Shown here: positions 13,401-28,400 of the stretch, piece by piece
Numbering within the stretch: the stretch's first letter is position 1
How the letters are laid out: every line of letters starts with the position of its first letter
NCBI RefSeq assembly: GCF_000224145.3
Contig: NC_020173.2
Coordinates: forward strand, 3,573,620-3,637,619
Origin: Ciona intestinalis
Taxonomy: Eukaryota > Chordata > Ascidiacea > Phlebobranchia > Cionidae
Direction: 5' to 3'
Length of the DNA: 64,000 bases
Notes under the pieces: generated by a model
Seen by the model: the letters and a program-made list of their open reading frames with translations, nothing else
Databases searched by the model: none
Told to the model about the DNA's origin: nothing
Made by a program: the position numbers and the translations under genes

Positions 13401-16400
13401 TCATAAAGTATGATTATGATTTAAGTTGCTTGTGTATATATGGAAGTTTAGTGAAAAAAGTACAATTGAAGAAATATTTCTGCTGGGTGTAGAATCTCTG
13501 TTCTTTTTACAGTGATAAGATAGAATACATTATAAATGCACCTTAAATGATTTTATGCCGTAGCTCAGTTCTAAGAAAAAAAGATTTGCATTACTGTTTT
13601 AAGGAATAAATGAATTTTCCGCAAATACAACTTGTTAAGACTTTTTCTCTTACCTGTTCCACACTGTTGCCCACAGTTCTTTTCATCAGCATTATTTCCA
13701 CAATCATTATCCCCATCGCATACAAACCTATCTAATATACAGGTCCTTGTACCACCAACACCACAGTAAGTATACCCATCAACACAGTGCATGGGGTTGG
13801 CTGTGGGGGGTGCAACACTTGGTACAGATGACATGTTACCACTACAGTGTGGAACTCCACAGTAGTCCCACCTGGGAAGATAAACATGTTGTTAAAGGTA
13901 TGTTGATTAATATCAAGATGTATCAGTAATTTGGGTGATGTTGTACGCTTTAGTGCTAAGGTTGAATGTGGTTATATGCACAGGACAAAAAAACAGGCAG
14001 CATTTTGTAATTTTATATCACCTTTTCCTATATTTTATTAACCTAAAACAATAATAATTAATGCAATTGGTGTGGTCTATAGTTTTTGATTAATGTCCTG
14101 TAGTGAACTTAAAGAATGGCATTTATAAATGTCATTTATTTTACTATTTCTACTGATACCTTGTCATGTATTATTTGCAGGACTTTGCCCATGGCTTTAC
14201 TGAACAAATATTAAAGAACGCCATCTACACCCTCATTTATTTATTATATTAAGATCTTTAATGGTCTTACCTTTTTGTTGGGTCAGTTGTATAGCACCAT
14301 AAACCCCTTATATCATTATCCGGGTTCCTGCAGTAATTATGATGGGTGTTCTGGGGCCAGAAGTGGGGTTGGAAGGGGTGGTTAGAATCCCATCTTTGAC
14401 ACGTACGCCCGGTTTTTGTATAAGAACGAGTACCTTGTGTGTAAAGAAATTACTGTGTTCATGCCAGTAGGTATAAATTGCCTAGTAAAGGCACACAGGG
14501 TGTTAATAAGTTAATTCATATTTATTACTGGGTGTAGAAAGTACATCAGTGGGGCTTAGATTATAGCAATCTAGGCATAGATGCCCAACGTGTGCATGTG
14601 TAGGCATTGGATTGATTATGATACCCTATGCAAATAATCATGACACAAATTGTAACAGTGTAACTGATTATGCACCATCCAAAAGTAATAACTTGGGAAT
14701 ATGATCTAAAATACCCTCTGGTTTCTAAGAGGTAGTATCCATGACCCTAGGAGTGAGGTAATGGGAAAAACTAACCTACACCTAGGGTGCCAGACATAAA
14801 CAGCACACATGGGGTAATCTACCTACACCCCAGGAGGCCCCCTTACCCACAACAATGTACCCACCTTGATAGTCATACCCATTACCCACCACACAGCCAG
14901 GGGTATCCCCCACAAAGTTGGGGCAGCCCCGTTCATCTGACCAATCACCGCAGTCGTTGTCCCCGTCACATTTGTAGAAACGGAAAATACAAAGTTGGTT
15001 CGCACACCTGTAGTTAAGAGTTAGATATGTTGGTCCATATTTAATGGTAAAAAGTAATAAAGGTTTTTAAATACAATAGTAAAAATTAATATTAATTAGG
15101 TGTTTGGTTAATACATGAACAAGAGGTACACATATAAACTCGATGAAATGATAAACTTATACATTTTTCCTTTTGCCTCAAAACAACTGAAGCCAAATTG
15201 CATGGGAATTTAAAATTGGTTTTGAAAAGTTAAAGAAAACATAAACCAACATACAATTATTGAATAGTTATTAGCTATCATATTAAAGATAAACTAACCT
15301 GAACTGTAGCAAGTCACTAAAGCAAGGTAGATGGTGAGCGGTAGGCGTGCTGGATGTAGTGTTGCAATCAAATTCATCGCTGTCGTCGCCGCAATCGTCA
15401 ACGCCATCACATCGCCACACGAGGGGGTAACACATTCCTGAGGTTCGGCAGGGGAGGTGGGTTGACCCGCATTCGTGGGGGGGTAAGGTGGGTATAGGGG
15501 TAGTTGGGGTGGTGGCTGGGAAAAGGGTAAAACATGGGTGCATTTAATTATGATGGTTTTGTAAGTTAGGTGATATTCTATTATGGGTTAGGTGTATGCA
15601 GAAATACAGTGGTGTATGTAGGAATATAATAAAAGCTAGCTGTATGTAAGAATACATTGCTTGATACTGATAGTGAGGAAGCGGCAACCACTGATAAGTC
15701 ACTGAATTTCCCACCCATTAGGATATAAATAGGTAAACCAACTAAAATTCGAAATGGTGTAACCAGAAACTAAAATAGCTTAAGCAACTTGGCTGTGGAC
15801 ATGAGAATGGCAACCACTAATAAGTCACTCATGCTCCCACCAATGAAGAAATAAATGACCAGACTAAAACAGACATATTCGTTTATCTAAAAACTAATTA
15901 GTTTCAGCAAAATTGGACATAAGTCATTCAATACCTGGTGTTGTTGGGCAGTTCAACTCATCTGAACGATCCGCGCAATCTGCAGTGCCATCACAGAACC
16001 ACCATGTATATATACACCTTCCGTTATTACATGGGTGTTGGTGCGTATTGGCACATGTAGTGTTAGTATGGTGGGTACAGTTAGCTTCATCACTACCACC
16101 AACACAGTCAATATCTCCATCACAAACCCACAATCGTGGAAAGCAATGTCCTGACCACGAACTGTTAACAATATATTAATGTTAACAATATACGGTTTTA
16201 TAACTTTTTAAATCTTTTTTTGTTTACTACCAAATGGGACGAGAAAAGGAATAAAATGATGTCCTATCTTCCCCCACCCTACTATTCCAATGTTAACAAT
16301 ATATAATATGTTAGCATTGTTAGGTAATAGACCTAATACTGTTTGATCCATGTTTTATTGTTATAAATTTTAACTTATAATTTTAAATGCCTAAAAATTA

Positions 16401-19400
16401 TAAACTGCATCAGTGTGGTCCTATACTCAATAAACTTCTGGTTCACAGGGAGATGTTAATTTCAACTTAGCAAGCAGACCATGCAAGTCACAAGTAATAC
16501 ACACTAAGATCAGAAATATGGGTTGTATACGCAATAAATATTTTTGGTTAAATCTTGGGTTTTCGACGAGGACCTCACCCATATAGAATGCAATCTTGTC
16601 CAATAACATTCGGGAGGATAGAAAAAAGGGGTGTCGGGACCAGAAAACGCCAGTGTGGGTTAAAACTCTCAATAAACTTACTGTGTAGGTTGTGCACAAT
16701 AGAACTGATATGTGGAATCACATGTAGTAGTTGGTTGTGTTGTATTCACACAATTCCTTTCATCAGACCAATCTCCACAATCATTATCTCCATCACAAGT
16801 CCACCTATGATGTCACAATGGTATGTTTATATTCTATTCTTTGTGGGCGAAACCCCACAGCGTGACATGCTATGGGACCTGAGATTTAGGCCAGAATTGG
16901 CCTATTGTACCATAGGACCTCACGTCCTCACCCATATACAACATAAATTTGTCACTTACGCTTTATTCTTGCAGTGTCCGTTATCACATAAGAAAGATGT
17001 GGAGTTATCACACGTGGCATACTGACATCCTTGCTCATCAGAGCTGTCCCTACAGTCATCATCATGGTCACATTGCCAAGAGGTTGGAATGCATCTCATG
17101 TTGTCACATTGAAACTGGTAGTCTGTGGACAAGTGCATGTTAGAAGAACAGAGGTTTTTAAGTGCCATGAAAACTGTGTATACCCATTATAAAGGTTTTT
17201 ACAATATTTCGAGTGTAGGCAGATATTAAATTTATATTTAAAATGTATATTGTTTTGTGCAAATTTTGCTTAGCAGGAATGTATATGCATGTAGAATAGA
17301 TTCTATTCGTGGATAAGGTTCTGTAGCGTGACGTGCATTGGAGCCTTTGATTTAGGCCAGAAATGGCCCATTACCACAATATTAAGGAGTATAAGCTAGA
17401 TACACTTGTTATGTATCTTCAAGTTCTACATTTCAATATATAGCAGGGTGGGGAAAGATGTGACACCTTTAGCTAATAATATCCAAGTATCGAAATTGTG
17501 TTTTAAACAATTAACAACAGTCTATGAGAGTCGTAAGGGTATGGTTGTATAGTTATTTAAATGTTCTTTGTTTACTACCAGAAGGAACGAGAAAATAGAG
17601 TGAAAATGTGTCCCATCTTCCCCCATCCTACTATATATTGAAATGTATATATACAAACTTTTCTAAAAGGTTAATATTAAAATTACCCACTAATATTGCA
17701 CCAGATGCACTTGTATCTGAAACTGAACCTACCTTGACAATGATTTGTCCTACAATCATTTTCATCTGATCCATCACCACAGTCATCTTGGCCGTCACAT
17801 ACCCACGATTGTAACACACATCGTTCGTTGGAACATAACATCTCATTGCTTTGACATGTCTTGTTTGTAGCCTTGACAATAAATAAATTTATTAGGTATT
17901 CTCAAGATCAAAATAAACAAGAAACTGTGCTTCTTAATTTCTTGATTACAAAAAGTTGGCTCCTAATTAATTTGGTTAGACCACATACGACTGGGTCTAT
18001 TGGTGAACAAGAATACTTTTGTTTATGGCCTTGTTTGGTTAAGAGACTGTTTGTTGAAACTGGTAAATAAAATAACTAAAGCTACAACATTTAAACCGTC
18101 TAGGTCAATATATTATTGAAGGAGCAGGGGCCATGGTTACTAAGTCTCTAAAAAAGCCACAAACTATAAAAAGTAAGACGCAAAATAAAACACCGCTATA
18201 TTCTTATTATAAGGTTATTAACACATGATTTTTATAAAACTAAAGTTGTGAACAAAATATTAGAGATAAGGTTGATAAAATAAATCTAAGTTATTTTATT
18301 AATAGGGCTTGAGTTTCTCTAAAAAAGGAGACAACAGACTACAAAAAATAATAACACCTGTATAATTTTATAATATAGTTGCTAAATTGACAAAATTGAG
18401 GTTAAAATTAATATAAATATAAGTAAGGTCCTCACCACACATGATGAATTGGTGTATAATTGATGGGGTGGGCACGTGCAAACCTCGGAACCATCTGGTC
18501 GATAACTAACTAAGACTTCACCACTTGAACTGCACATACATTTGCCTGTCTGTGGGTAAATAATGTAGTTAATATACATGATGCGTATGATATGAATACA
18601 GAATACTAATATGAGATATATGTAATATGCATTATACACAAGCGAAGGGCTAATTTTTTCTCTTTGTTTACAACATGTTTTTCACAGTTATTTTAAAATG
18701 TTTTGCCATCCCCCCTAAAAAATCATAGCTATGTATGTATACCATTATAGCTTTATAAGGTATATGTAATATGCATATTATTATATGATATAGGTAATAT
18801 AGATATTACTATAGGCGTCTCATTTTTTAATTTTAAATAAAATATGGGGTGACATTGTTAAAATGCAGGTACATACATTGCGACAAATAAAGGAAACTTC
18901 ATTTAATAATATGTCAAATACTGAATAAATAGGCCTATCTTGTTTGTATGTACAATTAACAGCATTGTTACAAACACATTATGTCCTTCCCATTTAAAAT
19001 TTGGGTGACATGCAAAATTTTTTTGTTAACATTTTGTAAAAGTAGCAGTTTAATTCATTAAGCACTAAATAATATACCTTAAACAGAACATAAATTTAAT
19101 TATAAACCAGAGATACCCTGTTCAGGGCCATGTATTATAACATAATTGATTAGTTTTTTTTAGACCTACCATATGACCAGTTGTTGTAGGCACTGCTGTG
19201 CATAGTTGGGTGCATTTCTGTGTCAAACACGGGGAGGGGTGGGCACTTTGGGACTGACGTGTAAATATCTATGATGTAACAATAGTGTTTTAATTCATCA
19301 TTGTATGTATGTGGGTACGGTCCTGCATTGTGACACATCATGGAACGTTGACTAGGATTGGCCCATTATTTTACAGTATAATATACATATCTTGGATTAT

Positions 19401-22400
19401 TAGTTTAAAAATATTGCCATATTTACTGGATGCATTGGGAAGAGATATTAATTGCATAAAATAGTTTTAAGTTTTATTTATCTCTTGGTATACAGTAATC
19501 AATATCGGAATAATTAAAATAGCGAAAAGATACGAATTACGGATAAAAACCACATGAGGAAAAGTGCCAAATAAAAGCCTTGCCGCTAAGCCCACAAAGT
19601 AGTATAAATTACCTCGTATTGAATTGTATTTAATTAAAACAAATGTGAGGTAAACAGTAATGGGCAAACTCTGGCTTGCACACCAAAATTTAAACAATAT
19701 ATCCTACAAACTAAATCTTACAAGATACATGCTTACCTTAAATGAATAAAATCTTCCTTGAAAATAATTCGACCCAATCATTAAATGGTCTGTATCAACA
19801 GAGTATTTATCTCGGAAGTAAATCATGTCACCAGTATTCATCCAATACAATTTGCTCTTGAACACATCAATTGTAGTAGTGTGGTATGTAGTAACTGTGT
19901 TTGTTAAGTGAATAAATAAATAATAATAATATTGGTTGGGTAAGTATTAATGTTATCATTGTGCAATAAATTAAGGTGTTTGACAAACACTTTATTGTTT
20001 GTCTGACAAACACTCTCCCAAACAGTTTAATAAAGCCAAGCACTTTCATCCCTTTCCACTTTAATTCAGAGCTGGGGATCGTAGCGAACTTTAGGAGTTG
20101 CCCAGAGTATTCCAAATTTACACAAATTACTGCATATATTATACTAATAAAGGCTGGCTGAAAATGTTGGGAGAATAAAAGGAGTCAGAGAAAAAAGACT
20201 TAAGGTGGCTGTACACAGTATCCGGCATGTGAACTCGCTTGCGAAGTCATATGCAAACCCATTACCGAGTTCCGCATGCGACAGCGAAATTCAGAAAAAA
20301 AAACAGAGAAAACAGACGAATTCAGCCGCCTACTGTGTACAGAGTATTAACATTGGTGTAAAGATTTAATTTCAAAATATTTTTTTAGGAGCAGTTTTGC
20401 TTTTAAAATATGGTGGTATCTTTAGATAACATATGAGTGTTTTTGTTGGTTTGCCTATTTTATCATAGTAAAGAAAAAAAAATCCTTAAAACTACATACT
20501 AGGGGAAATATGCAACTCTTGCCTAAATTCTAAACCCTTTATTTATTAATTGCTGTAGGACCTCACCCATATAGAATAGAACATATACCTGGCAAACGAG
20601 CTAATGTTCTGATTCGCGTGCCATCTAAAAATGCATGGAAAACCCTGGATGATTGGAACCAGTATAGATTATCACTTGGTAGGTCCAACTTCATATTATG
20701 GACATCACTTCTATGTAACGTGTGTATTAATGCTGTTACATTCGTACCATCCATGTTCATTCTATATATTATAGCAACATGTGTCGTGTTTGAAGAACCT
20801 GCAAATAAAGAATTTACAGGGTTTTATTTATAGTTGATTTTTAATGTCACAAAATCTGGGTAAAAAAGTCTTTGTCGCATGACAGATAAAAACTTTTTTT
20901 TTATAAAATCCATGTTAATTTCGTTTCTTTGCTAAGATCCTTTGCTTAAAGTATAACATGCCTAGTTTAATGACAACAAAATGAATGTAGGTAGAAGTTT
21001 TATTTATGTAAACTAAAACCCTAAATGTGTATGTGTATAGGTTTTAACATTCTCAGAAAAAACGACAAATTTTGAATACTTACATGCAGTGTATATATAC
21101 CCATGCGTTGGGTCAATGGTCATATAAGTTTGCCTATATAAACATTGTGGGTTCTCCAACATACGAACGAATTTTCCCTCCATGTTAATTACATTAACAT
21201 TCCCATCACACCAGTAGATATTACGGGACAACCAATCCACTGATAGTGAGCGTATGATCCGTGATCCAGGGTTAAATAGAGTGGTTGAATTGATTTGCAC
21301 TGTAAAGTGAAATATATTTAAATATATGCTTGATTATATCCATTGGACGAGGTTTTATAGCGCAGCAGGCCAGAGTTGGTCCACTACTCAAAATAAATTT
21401 TAAATGTAATTACTGCAGGATTGTTGGTAAAAAGTATCGTTATAAATTAATATAATATTGTATTAGAATCACGGGTGGTTTTTTAAACTACATAGGGCCT
21501 AGAAGTTTGTGGGGCATAAACACTTGGTAATCTGTATATTTTCTAATCAACCTGCAACTAGAATTTTATTCTGATTTTCGATTTAGAATTTTGTAGGCAG
21601 CAGCGCAAAGTGTGCAGTATTTAGTAAAAAAGCAATGATTTAAAAGTTTGATGAAGTATATCTTACCTGAAGTTGTCACATTAAAGCAGGTTACTTTAAT
21701 CCTCCCATGATAGACCCAATATAAACAGTTTGTTTTGTAGTCAAAGTCAAACAGATGAATTCCTGGTACAGCATTGTTAAGGAGGACACTTTGGTTCGTT
21801 ACCATGTCATATCTTTGTAGACCTATTTGAAAATTATAAGCTGTCAAAGTCCATATGCGTGAGGTTTTTGATCGTTTTTTTTGACAAAATTTAGGGAGAC
21901 AGGTCAGTTATACAGTTTTACACCATAGTCGTCAAACATGGGGAACTTTTTAATTCATGTGTTGAATACTGTTTATTTTGGCTCTGCCTGTTTTTTTTTG
22001 ACACCTAACAGCAAGAGAAAGGCTATTTGTCCGCCTGTTTGAAAATGTCACCTTTGGCACCTCTAATGTTATGCATATGTCAATGTGTCTGCGGCATTTG
22101 AGACAAGTGGTGCCAGCAATATGAAGCAGTTTATGGACATATAATAATAAGAATCATTTTGATAAGTGTGAGGTCTTTGATGAACTAATCATTTTAAAAA
22201 CAAAATAGCAACTTTAAAGTGCAGCCACTAAAACAAAAAAGTAGCTTTTTAATGCGGGTAAGAGCAAACTCAGGCTATAAACCCAGGTTCTGTGTCATGC
22301 CTTGCCAAAGGACCTTACTCGTATTCGTATATAACACCCCCGTTAAAAAAAACCCACCCACCAATAGAAGTTGAAAGTATCATAAATGAATTTTCCTCTT

Positions 22401-25400
22401 GCACTGGGCAAGGTACAAGGTCCGGAGCATAGTGGCTCTCCGCTGACCCCCCCTGGCAGATATCTCCTTCTAGTTTCCGATAACCTTTTGTTCTGTTGTA
22501 AAATTTCCCAGCGCTACATGTTGGTGGGACCTGTGTGTAAAATAATGTTTATTTCAATTACCAAATATATATATAAATACACATATATATATATATAAAT
22601 ATTTAATATTTGATTTGATGTATTATAATAAACTATCCTTTAAAATGAAAACAAATTTGTTTCATTAGTTTGAATCTAAAAAATATAATTTACACTAATT
22701 TCTTTTTAAATTATAAGAAGTTTTGAAAACAGTTTGGAAAATGCAACAGTTGCACACTTGCACTGCATAAGCTTGCATTACAATACGTAGAAAGACTTTT
22801 ACATGGTAATACACAGGAACTATGATGTCATAATACTGTGACGCATCATCAAGACAAACACAGATAGGGACAGATGATTAATGACCTCAGCGACATGGAT
22901 TGACTTGTGACAATAAGCATTGTGATGTAATACACTAACAACATAATGCAAAAAACTATTGCAATAATTACTACATGGCAAAAAGGGGAGCTTGTATTAC
23001 TGGAGGAAAAAATACCATACCATATCCATTTAGTATATTGTTGTATTAATTGTTGGTATGAATGTATAAAGTGTAGCAGCATAATATATATTTAAGCGCC
23101 ACACATGGTCACAATTCCTCACAAAACACAGAATGTAAAACACTGGTTTAAATCCTCCATGACTGTACATATACATGGTACCGGTGACATAGCCCGGCAA
23201 AAATTATTATTTTTAGTGGAACATAGATCTAAAATTGTAAATCAACCTAACTCGGTATGAAAACTTTTTAAGTAATAATAATAGAACCAAAAGCTATAAT
23301 TTTTTGGTTGAATGGACTAATGACCAAAAGGATAAAAATCTCCCTAACTATGCAACAGCGTGTATGAGAAATGAGAACCAGCACAAAACATAAAACTACC
23401 TGGTATGGATCCATTGTACTTGTAGGGTTAGGAACACAATATATTCCCCAGAAATTTGGAACATGGAATCCAGCATCACATTCGAAGTCTAATCTTGTAC
23501 ATTGACATTGCTTAATTGTTGTAGGACGGTCGTAGTTACGCCCATTGTAGCAGTTTGCGTGCTGTGTGTGGAGAACTATGTTAATATTATGAAAATAATA
23601 AAGTCTTCCCGTAAATTACTTTGCTAACAGCCTTTTGATTTCATATTTACATTACATTTATCAGGGTAATTAATTAAAATATTAAAAATGCTCCAATGAC
23701 TGTAAGACATATGGCTGCTAAAACTATTGTGTGTGTGGAAAACTAGCTTAGTAATATAAATATAATGGTGAATGGTGTTGTGACGTTTTATTTACATCAC
23801 ATTGTTAGAGTAAAAAAATATAAATTTAAATATATATGTTTATACACATTTATGTTATTTTATTGATGAAGCAGATACAATAGACATGTTGAGTGTCTAT
23901 AAAAAGGTACATGTTTCATAAAAGGTTGAGAAACACTGTTGTACAGACAAAGAGACAATGTAATTTTATAATGAGAAAAGGAAATACAAAATACACATAA
24001 CAGTTCAACAAGCTATATATAGCCCAGTTTAAACAGAACGTGATGAATAAGTGATACTTGTTTATTATCCTTGCATTGCAGGGCAAGGGCAGTCATTATA
24101 ACACTGAAGTCCTATTCCATGATAATTGTAATCTTTGAACCAGGTATACAGATTTTTGGATGTATGTTTTTTCATTAAAACCATATTTTTTCGTTGCTCT
24201 AACAACTGTACAGCACAGGACTTATAATACTATTTATTTAGTTTTATCAAAATAAACACAGTAAATATTCCACAGTATACACATAATATCCCACATTATT
24301 TTACCCCGATACTATTAGAGTTTTCCAGTAAGAAGGAATAATATTCATTGTTTTATTACAAAGGCAGGAAGTGATGTCAAAATCGATTAAATATTACAAT
24401 TCAAAACCCAGAAGGGTTATTTAAAGTGCAATTCATATTCAGTATTTTTTAATAATATTTTAAAATGTATATATATGACATAGGGTGTTGGGTTTTAGAT
24501 TTTAAACTAATTTTCTCATTTTTAAGGTTAATTCCAACCTTTACTTTTGCCACAAGACATAATATTTTTATGATGGCATATGATATATAAGCTGATCATA
24601 TGTCACCATAACGAATGTAGAATTTATTAACTAGTCCGCCATGTGGTAGGACTTCATCTGTTTATATCAAGTAACCTTGGTAAAATCTCATGCATAGCAG
24701 AGGAAATGTTCTTTTTAACAGAATATACGTAAATTTATTGTACCAAAAGATCGATTTCTTAAAAAAAGTAAAAAGTTTCCAAATATCTAAAACTGAACAC
24801 AAGTAAAAAATGACCGAAATCCGCCACTAAATATCTCATATATGAAATGTAACAATTACCTGTCTCCTCCTTTTATATTTAGTTTGTCCACCCATTATAC
24901 AAGTGACTCCCCTTTCATCAACCGGTGACCAATCCTTATAATCCTCATCCTTGCATTTAGCTGGTAACACAGCTCGTAGATCAACCTGGTGCATGTCATT
25001 ACAAAATTACAAGTAGAAATAAATAAGAATATTTAGGATGGTGAGGTTCTAGTGAGTGATGTAAACACACATTGTATGCATCTGTTTGACATACTATTTT
25101 GTATTTCTAAAATTTGGATAGGCACCGACCCTGCAGTGGCAAGGTGGTCCACAGTGATAGTACCAATAAAATTTTCTACACCGTTTAAAACATACGCAGG
25201 AGCGCATGTCTAATTACCATGTAATCTTACAGTTTAAGAATGAGATACTGCCTATCTTGGTGAATAACTGAACATATCACACAAAAAATGGGAGTAATTC
25301 TTTATGATAGGGTAATAAGTAAACTTAAGTCCGTACCCCACGTACCCTCACATGTATATAGCACTTAGAACCTCACAAATATAGAACATAAATGGTTCAA

Positions 25401-28400
25401 CACACCTGTACAATGACCCAAGAATGGACTCCAGTGTTAGTTGATCCAAACACAGTGAATACTGTGCTAGTTTCGCCAGGTTCAGTCATTAAGCCATAGA
25501 CACGAATGGTCTCGTTATAAAACTGGTGAGTGTCCCATGTTTGTCCTGTAAAATACGGAAATAACTTGGCGAAAAAGAAAACAAAGGAATAGCGTGGGTG
25601 GAAACTTCCATTCTTTTAAAAGTACATTGTCTTAAGCATTTTCCTAATGCAAAGCCTGCATAACAAGTATCTGTACTGCATTTGCATGCTTTTTAAGTGT
25701 GCATCATTCTAAGTGTGTCTACAAAAGTAAGGCTTTAATATATACGATTGGTTTGGGCCTTTGGGTAATGACAAAAATCAATTTTACAAATAAACAAAAA
25801 CACCAAAATGTTAAAAACTACACAGAACTGGCCTAGTTTCATAAAAACCATTTTAGGCAATTATCAGCATCACATTAAACTAAAATGAACAACAGACATG
25901 ACAGTAATAAATATTAATGTTGAAAGTCACATGGTTATGTTGTCACCAGGTCGCTATATAAAGCCTGAAGGCAAGTATTTTAATTCACAACTCATAGCGT
26001 AATTAAACACAGTACGATACATGAGACCTGAGACCGTATAATTAGCTTAGAACACCAGCCTATAATGGCTAAGTGCTTAAACATATTACATTACACGTAG
26101 CCGCATTAAATCAGCTTATGGTGCAAAAAGGTTTAGAAAAATTAAATAAGCGCTGCAGCTGAAAATGACTATGAATATATGTATATATATATATATATCT
26201 AAATACAAATTTTTTAAAGAAAACAAAAATGTAATAAAGTGTTGGCCAAACACAACTTAACTTTTAGAAACACCATTTAAAATGGTACAACCAATTTTTA
26301 TTTCTTGTTTTGTTGATCACAACTACAAAAACATGTCCAGACAGGTCCAGCATACAAAAGTCATATAAATAACATGTAACAATCCCAGAAGAGTAAATAC
26401 ATAGTAACAACTTGTACCACACACCTTGATTAGTTGAATACCACAGCAGGTTAGATCTTTGAAACTGCATTACTGCGGCAATAATCCCACCATGGTCCCC
26501 CCATACGTAGAACCATAATCCAGATAATATCTACAACATACAACATTGTTGACTATTTCATAGATGTGATCAAAAAGTGCAGAATATGGTTTATTGCATA
26601 AAGTGCCAGGAATGGATAAAAACAGTAGAATAATACTGTAACAATTTTGCTATCATGAATTATGTATTATATAAATTGGCTGCTTAAAAAGCAATAATGT
26701 TATTATGGAAGCATAAATGTTTTTATAATTACACCAAAACTTGATCATGGTATGACACAACAAAATAAAATATTATATAAACCTTGTTTGGTGGGTTAAG
26801 CTAACAAATCGTGTTTACAGAATAAATGTTGCACAATCTTAATTTATCCGTGATAATAAACATAAAATTACCATAAGTTAGTATAGATGGGAATTTTTTG
26901 GAAATTTCGCATAGCATTTTTTGGAAATTTTGCCTAGCATTTTTTGGAAACTTTGCATTGTTTGAAAAGACATACCGTATAAATTCTTTGAACATGGTGC
27001 CATAAAATAGGCAATTAAATATCGCCATCGTAGTGTGTAACATAGGGGTAGTGTTACCATTGTCATACCACATGAGAATTATTACATCACATGACATGTG
27101 ACTGTGATGTCATATTACATGTTGTAATGAAACCATGTTTACAGACACAAGGTTAGTTAAACATTCGTTGCTCCTGGACGGCAAAACGATTTTAAGGTTT
27201 TCCATCAGTTACTATTTTGCCAATGTTTCATTTTTTTGTAATTGCAGAAGTAAATATATATTTTAAAATACCTTAACACAAAAATATTTAAAAATTTCCC
27301 TGAAAAAATTAAAACAAGCTAATTATAATTAAAAAACCTACATTTGTCCATTGCCTTGTTATACTGTGGTTGGAGTCATAAGAATTTCATTATTATTGTA
27401 CTAAAGTTATTTTTGTTTTCTTAAATTGCCTAAAACTTACTAAACGATAACTTAAACAAACTTACATTTGTCCAGTGCCTTCCTGCCGAGTCCGAGAAAA
27501 ACAGACTTGGGTCAGTTCGGATACTTTTGCCAATGTTTCCCTGGCCCAGGACGAACCCTGGGGCAGAGGGGACTGAAAATATGGGGTTGGATCGAGTACT
27601 GGGGTAAGCTTGGTGGAAGGCTTGGGTTAAATGGAGAGAGCAACCACTTCTGTGGGGTAGGAATTAGGTTAGTTAAAAAGGATTGTATGCAGAATCAGTA
27701 TTGCATTCATTATCACAAAGTGGAAAACTGACAGTGCGTAAAAAAATTCTTGAACGAGAAATTAATAAGAGTTTAAATAGAAGAATGTAACTGTATTACA
27801 TATCATCATTTAGTTAAAACGCTCCGGACTGTACATTTTGAGATTCAATTAGGTTTTAATTATTTTTGTAAACTATTTATTTAGTTGCGTCACTGTATTG
27901 GAAATTATACAAAATAATACACGCTACACATGATTGGTATGATGATGAATAACTGATAAAACAAATGGCTATTGATTATTGAAAAGCGTGAAAGCTTTAT
28001 TTATTTCTACAATATTAGTATAGTCTTAAAACTATGGGTGGGAAACTGTGAGTGTAAACAATATTCTTACTTTAATAATGTTTATAATATAGCAATTAAA
28101 ATAGGAAAGCAGAAAAGTCACTCCGTATAGTTCCTATTACAGTGATACTGTGAATGTCACACACACACACGTACACACACAAACGCACTCATACATACCT
28201 TACAGAGCAATTTATCTTTGCTCCTGTTGCGTCATATTCAGGAGCAGGAATATGCTCCCAAAAACCTCCTTTATCAAAAGTGATGAGAGACCTCATGCTC
28301 CCTGCATCATACACTTTTCCCGGCATTGACGACTTGGTCATCACATTAGCAATGAAGATGCTCTTCATTCCACTCACTTTGTGAATGTCGGCAAACCTCT

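Larger units (their letters stand above)
12429..17871 (-). other. SorLA LDLR class A array, 11 modules, interrupted by a kringle
   Basis: Exons: 17871-17733, 17122-16960, 16804-16682, 16161-15935, 15515-15299, 15007-14865, 14433-14271, 13871-13654, 13392-13269, 13040-12923, 12512-12429. Each module ends in the calcium-binding C-x-D-x4-SDE pattern: [84 protein letters not shown], then after the kringle [35 protein letters not shown] and [12 protein letters not shown]. The count equals that of human SorLA. The last module is short and lacks its first cysteines (see findings). Confidence 0.92.
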
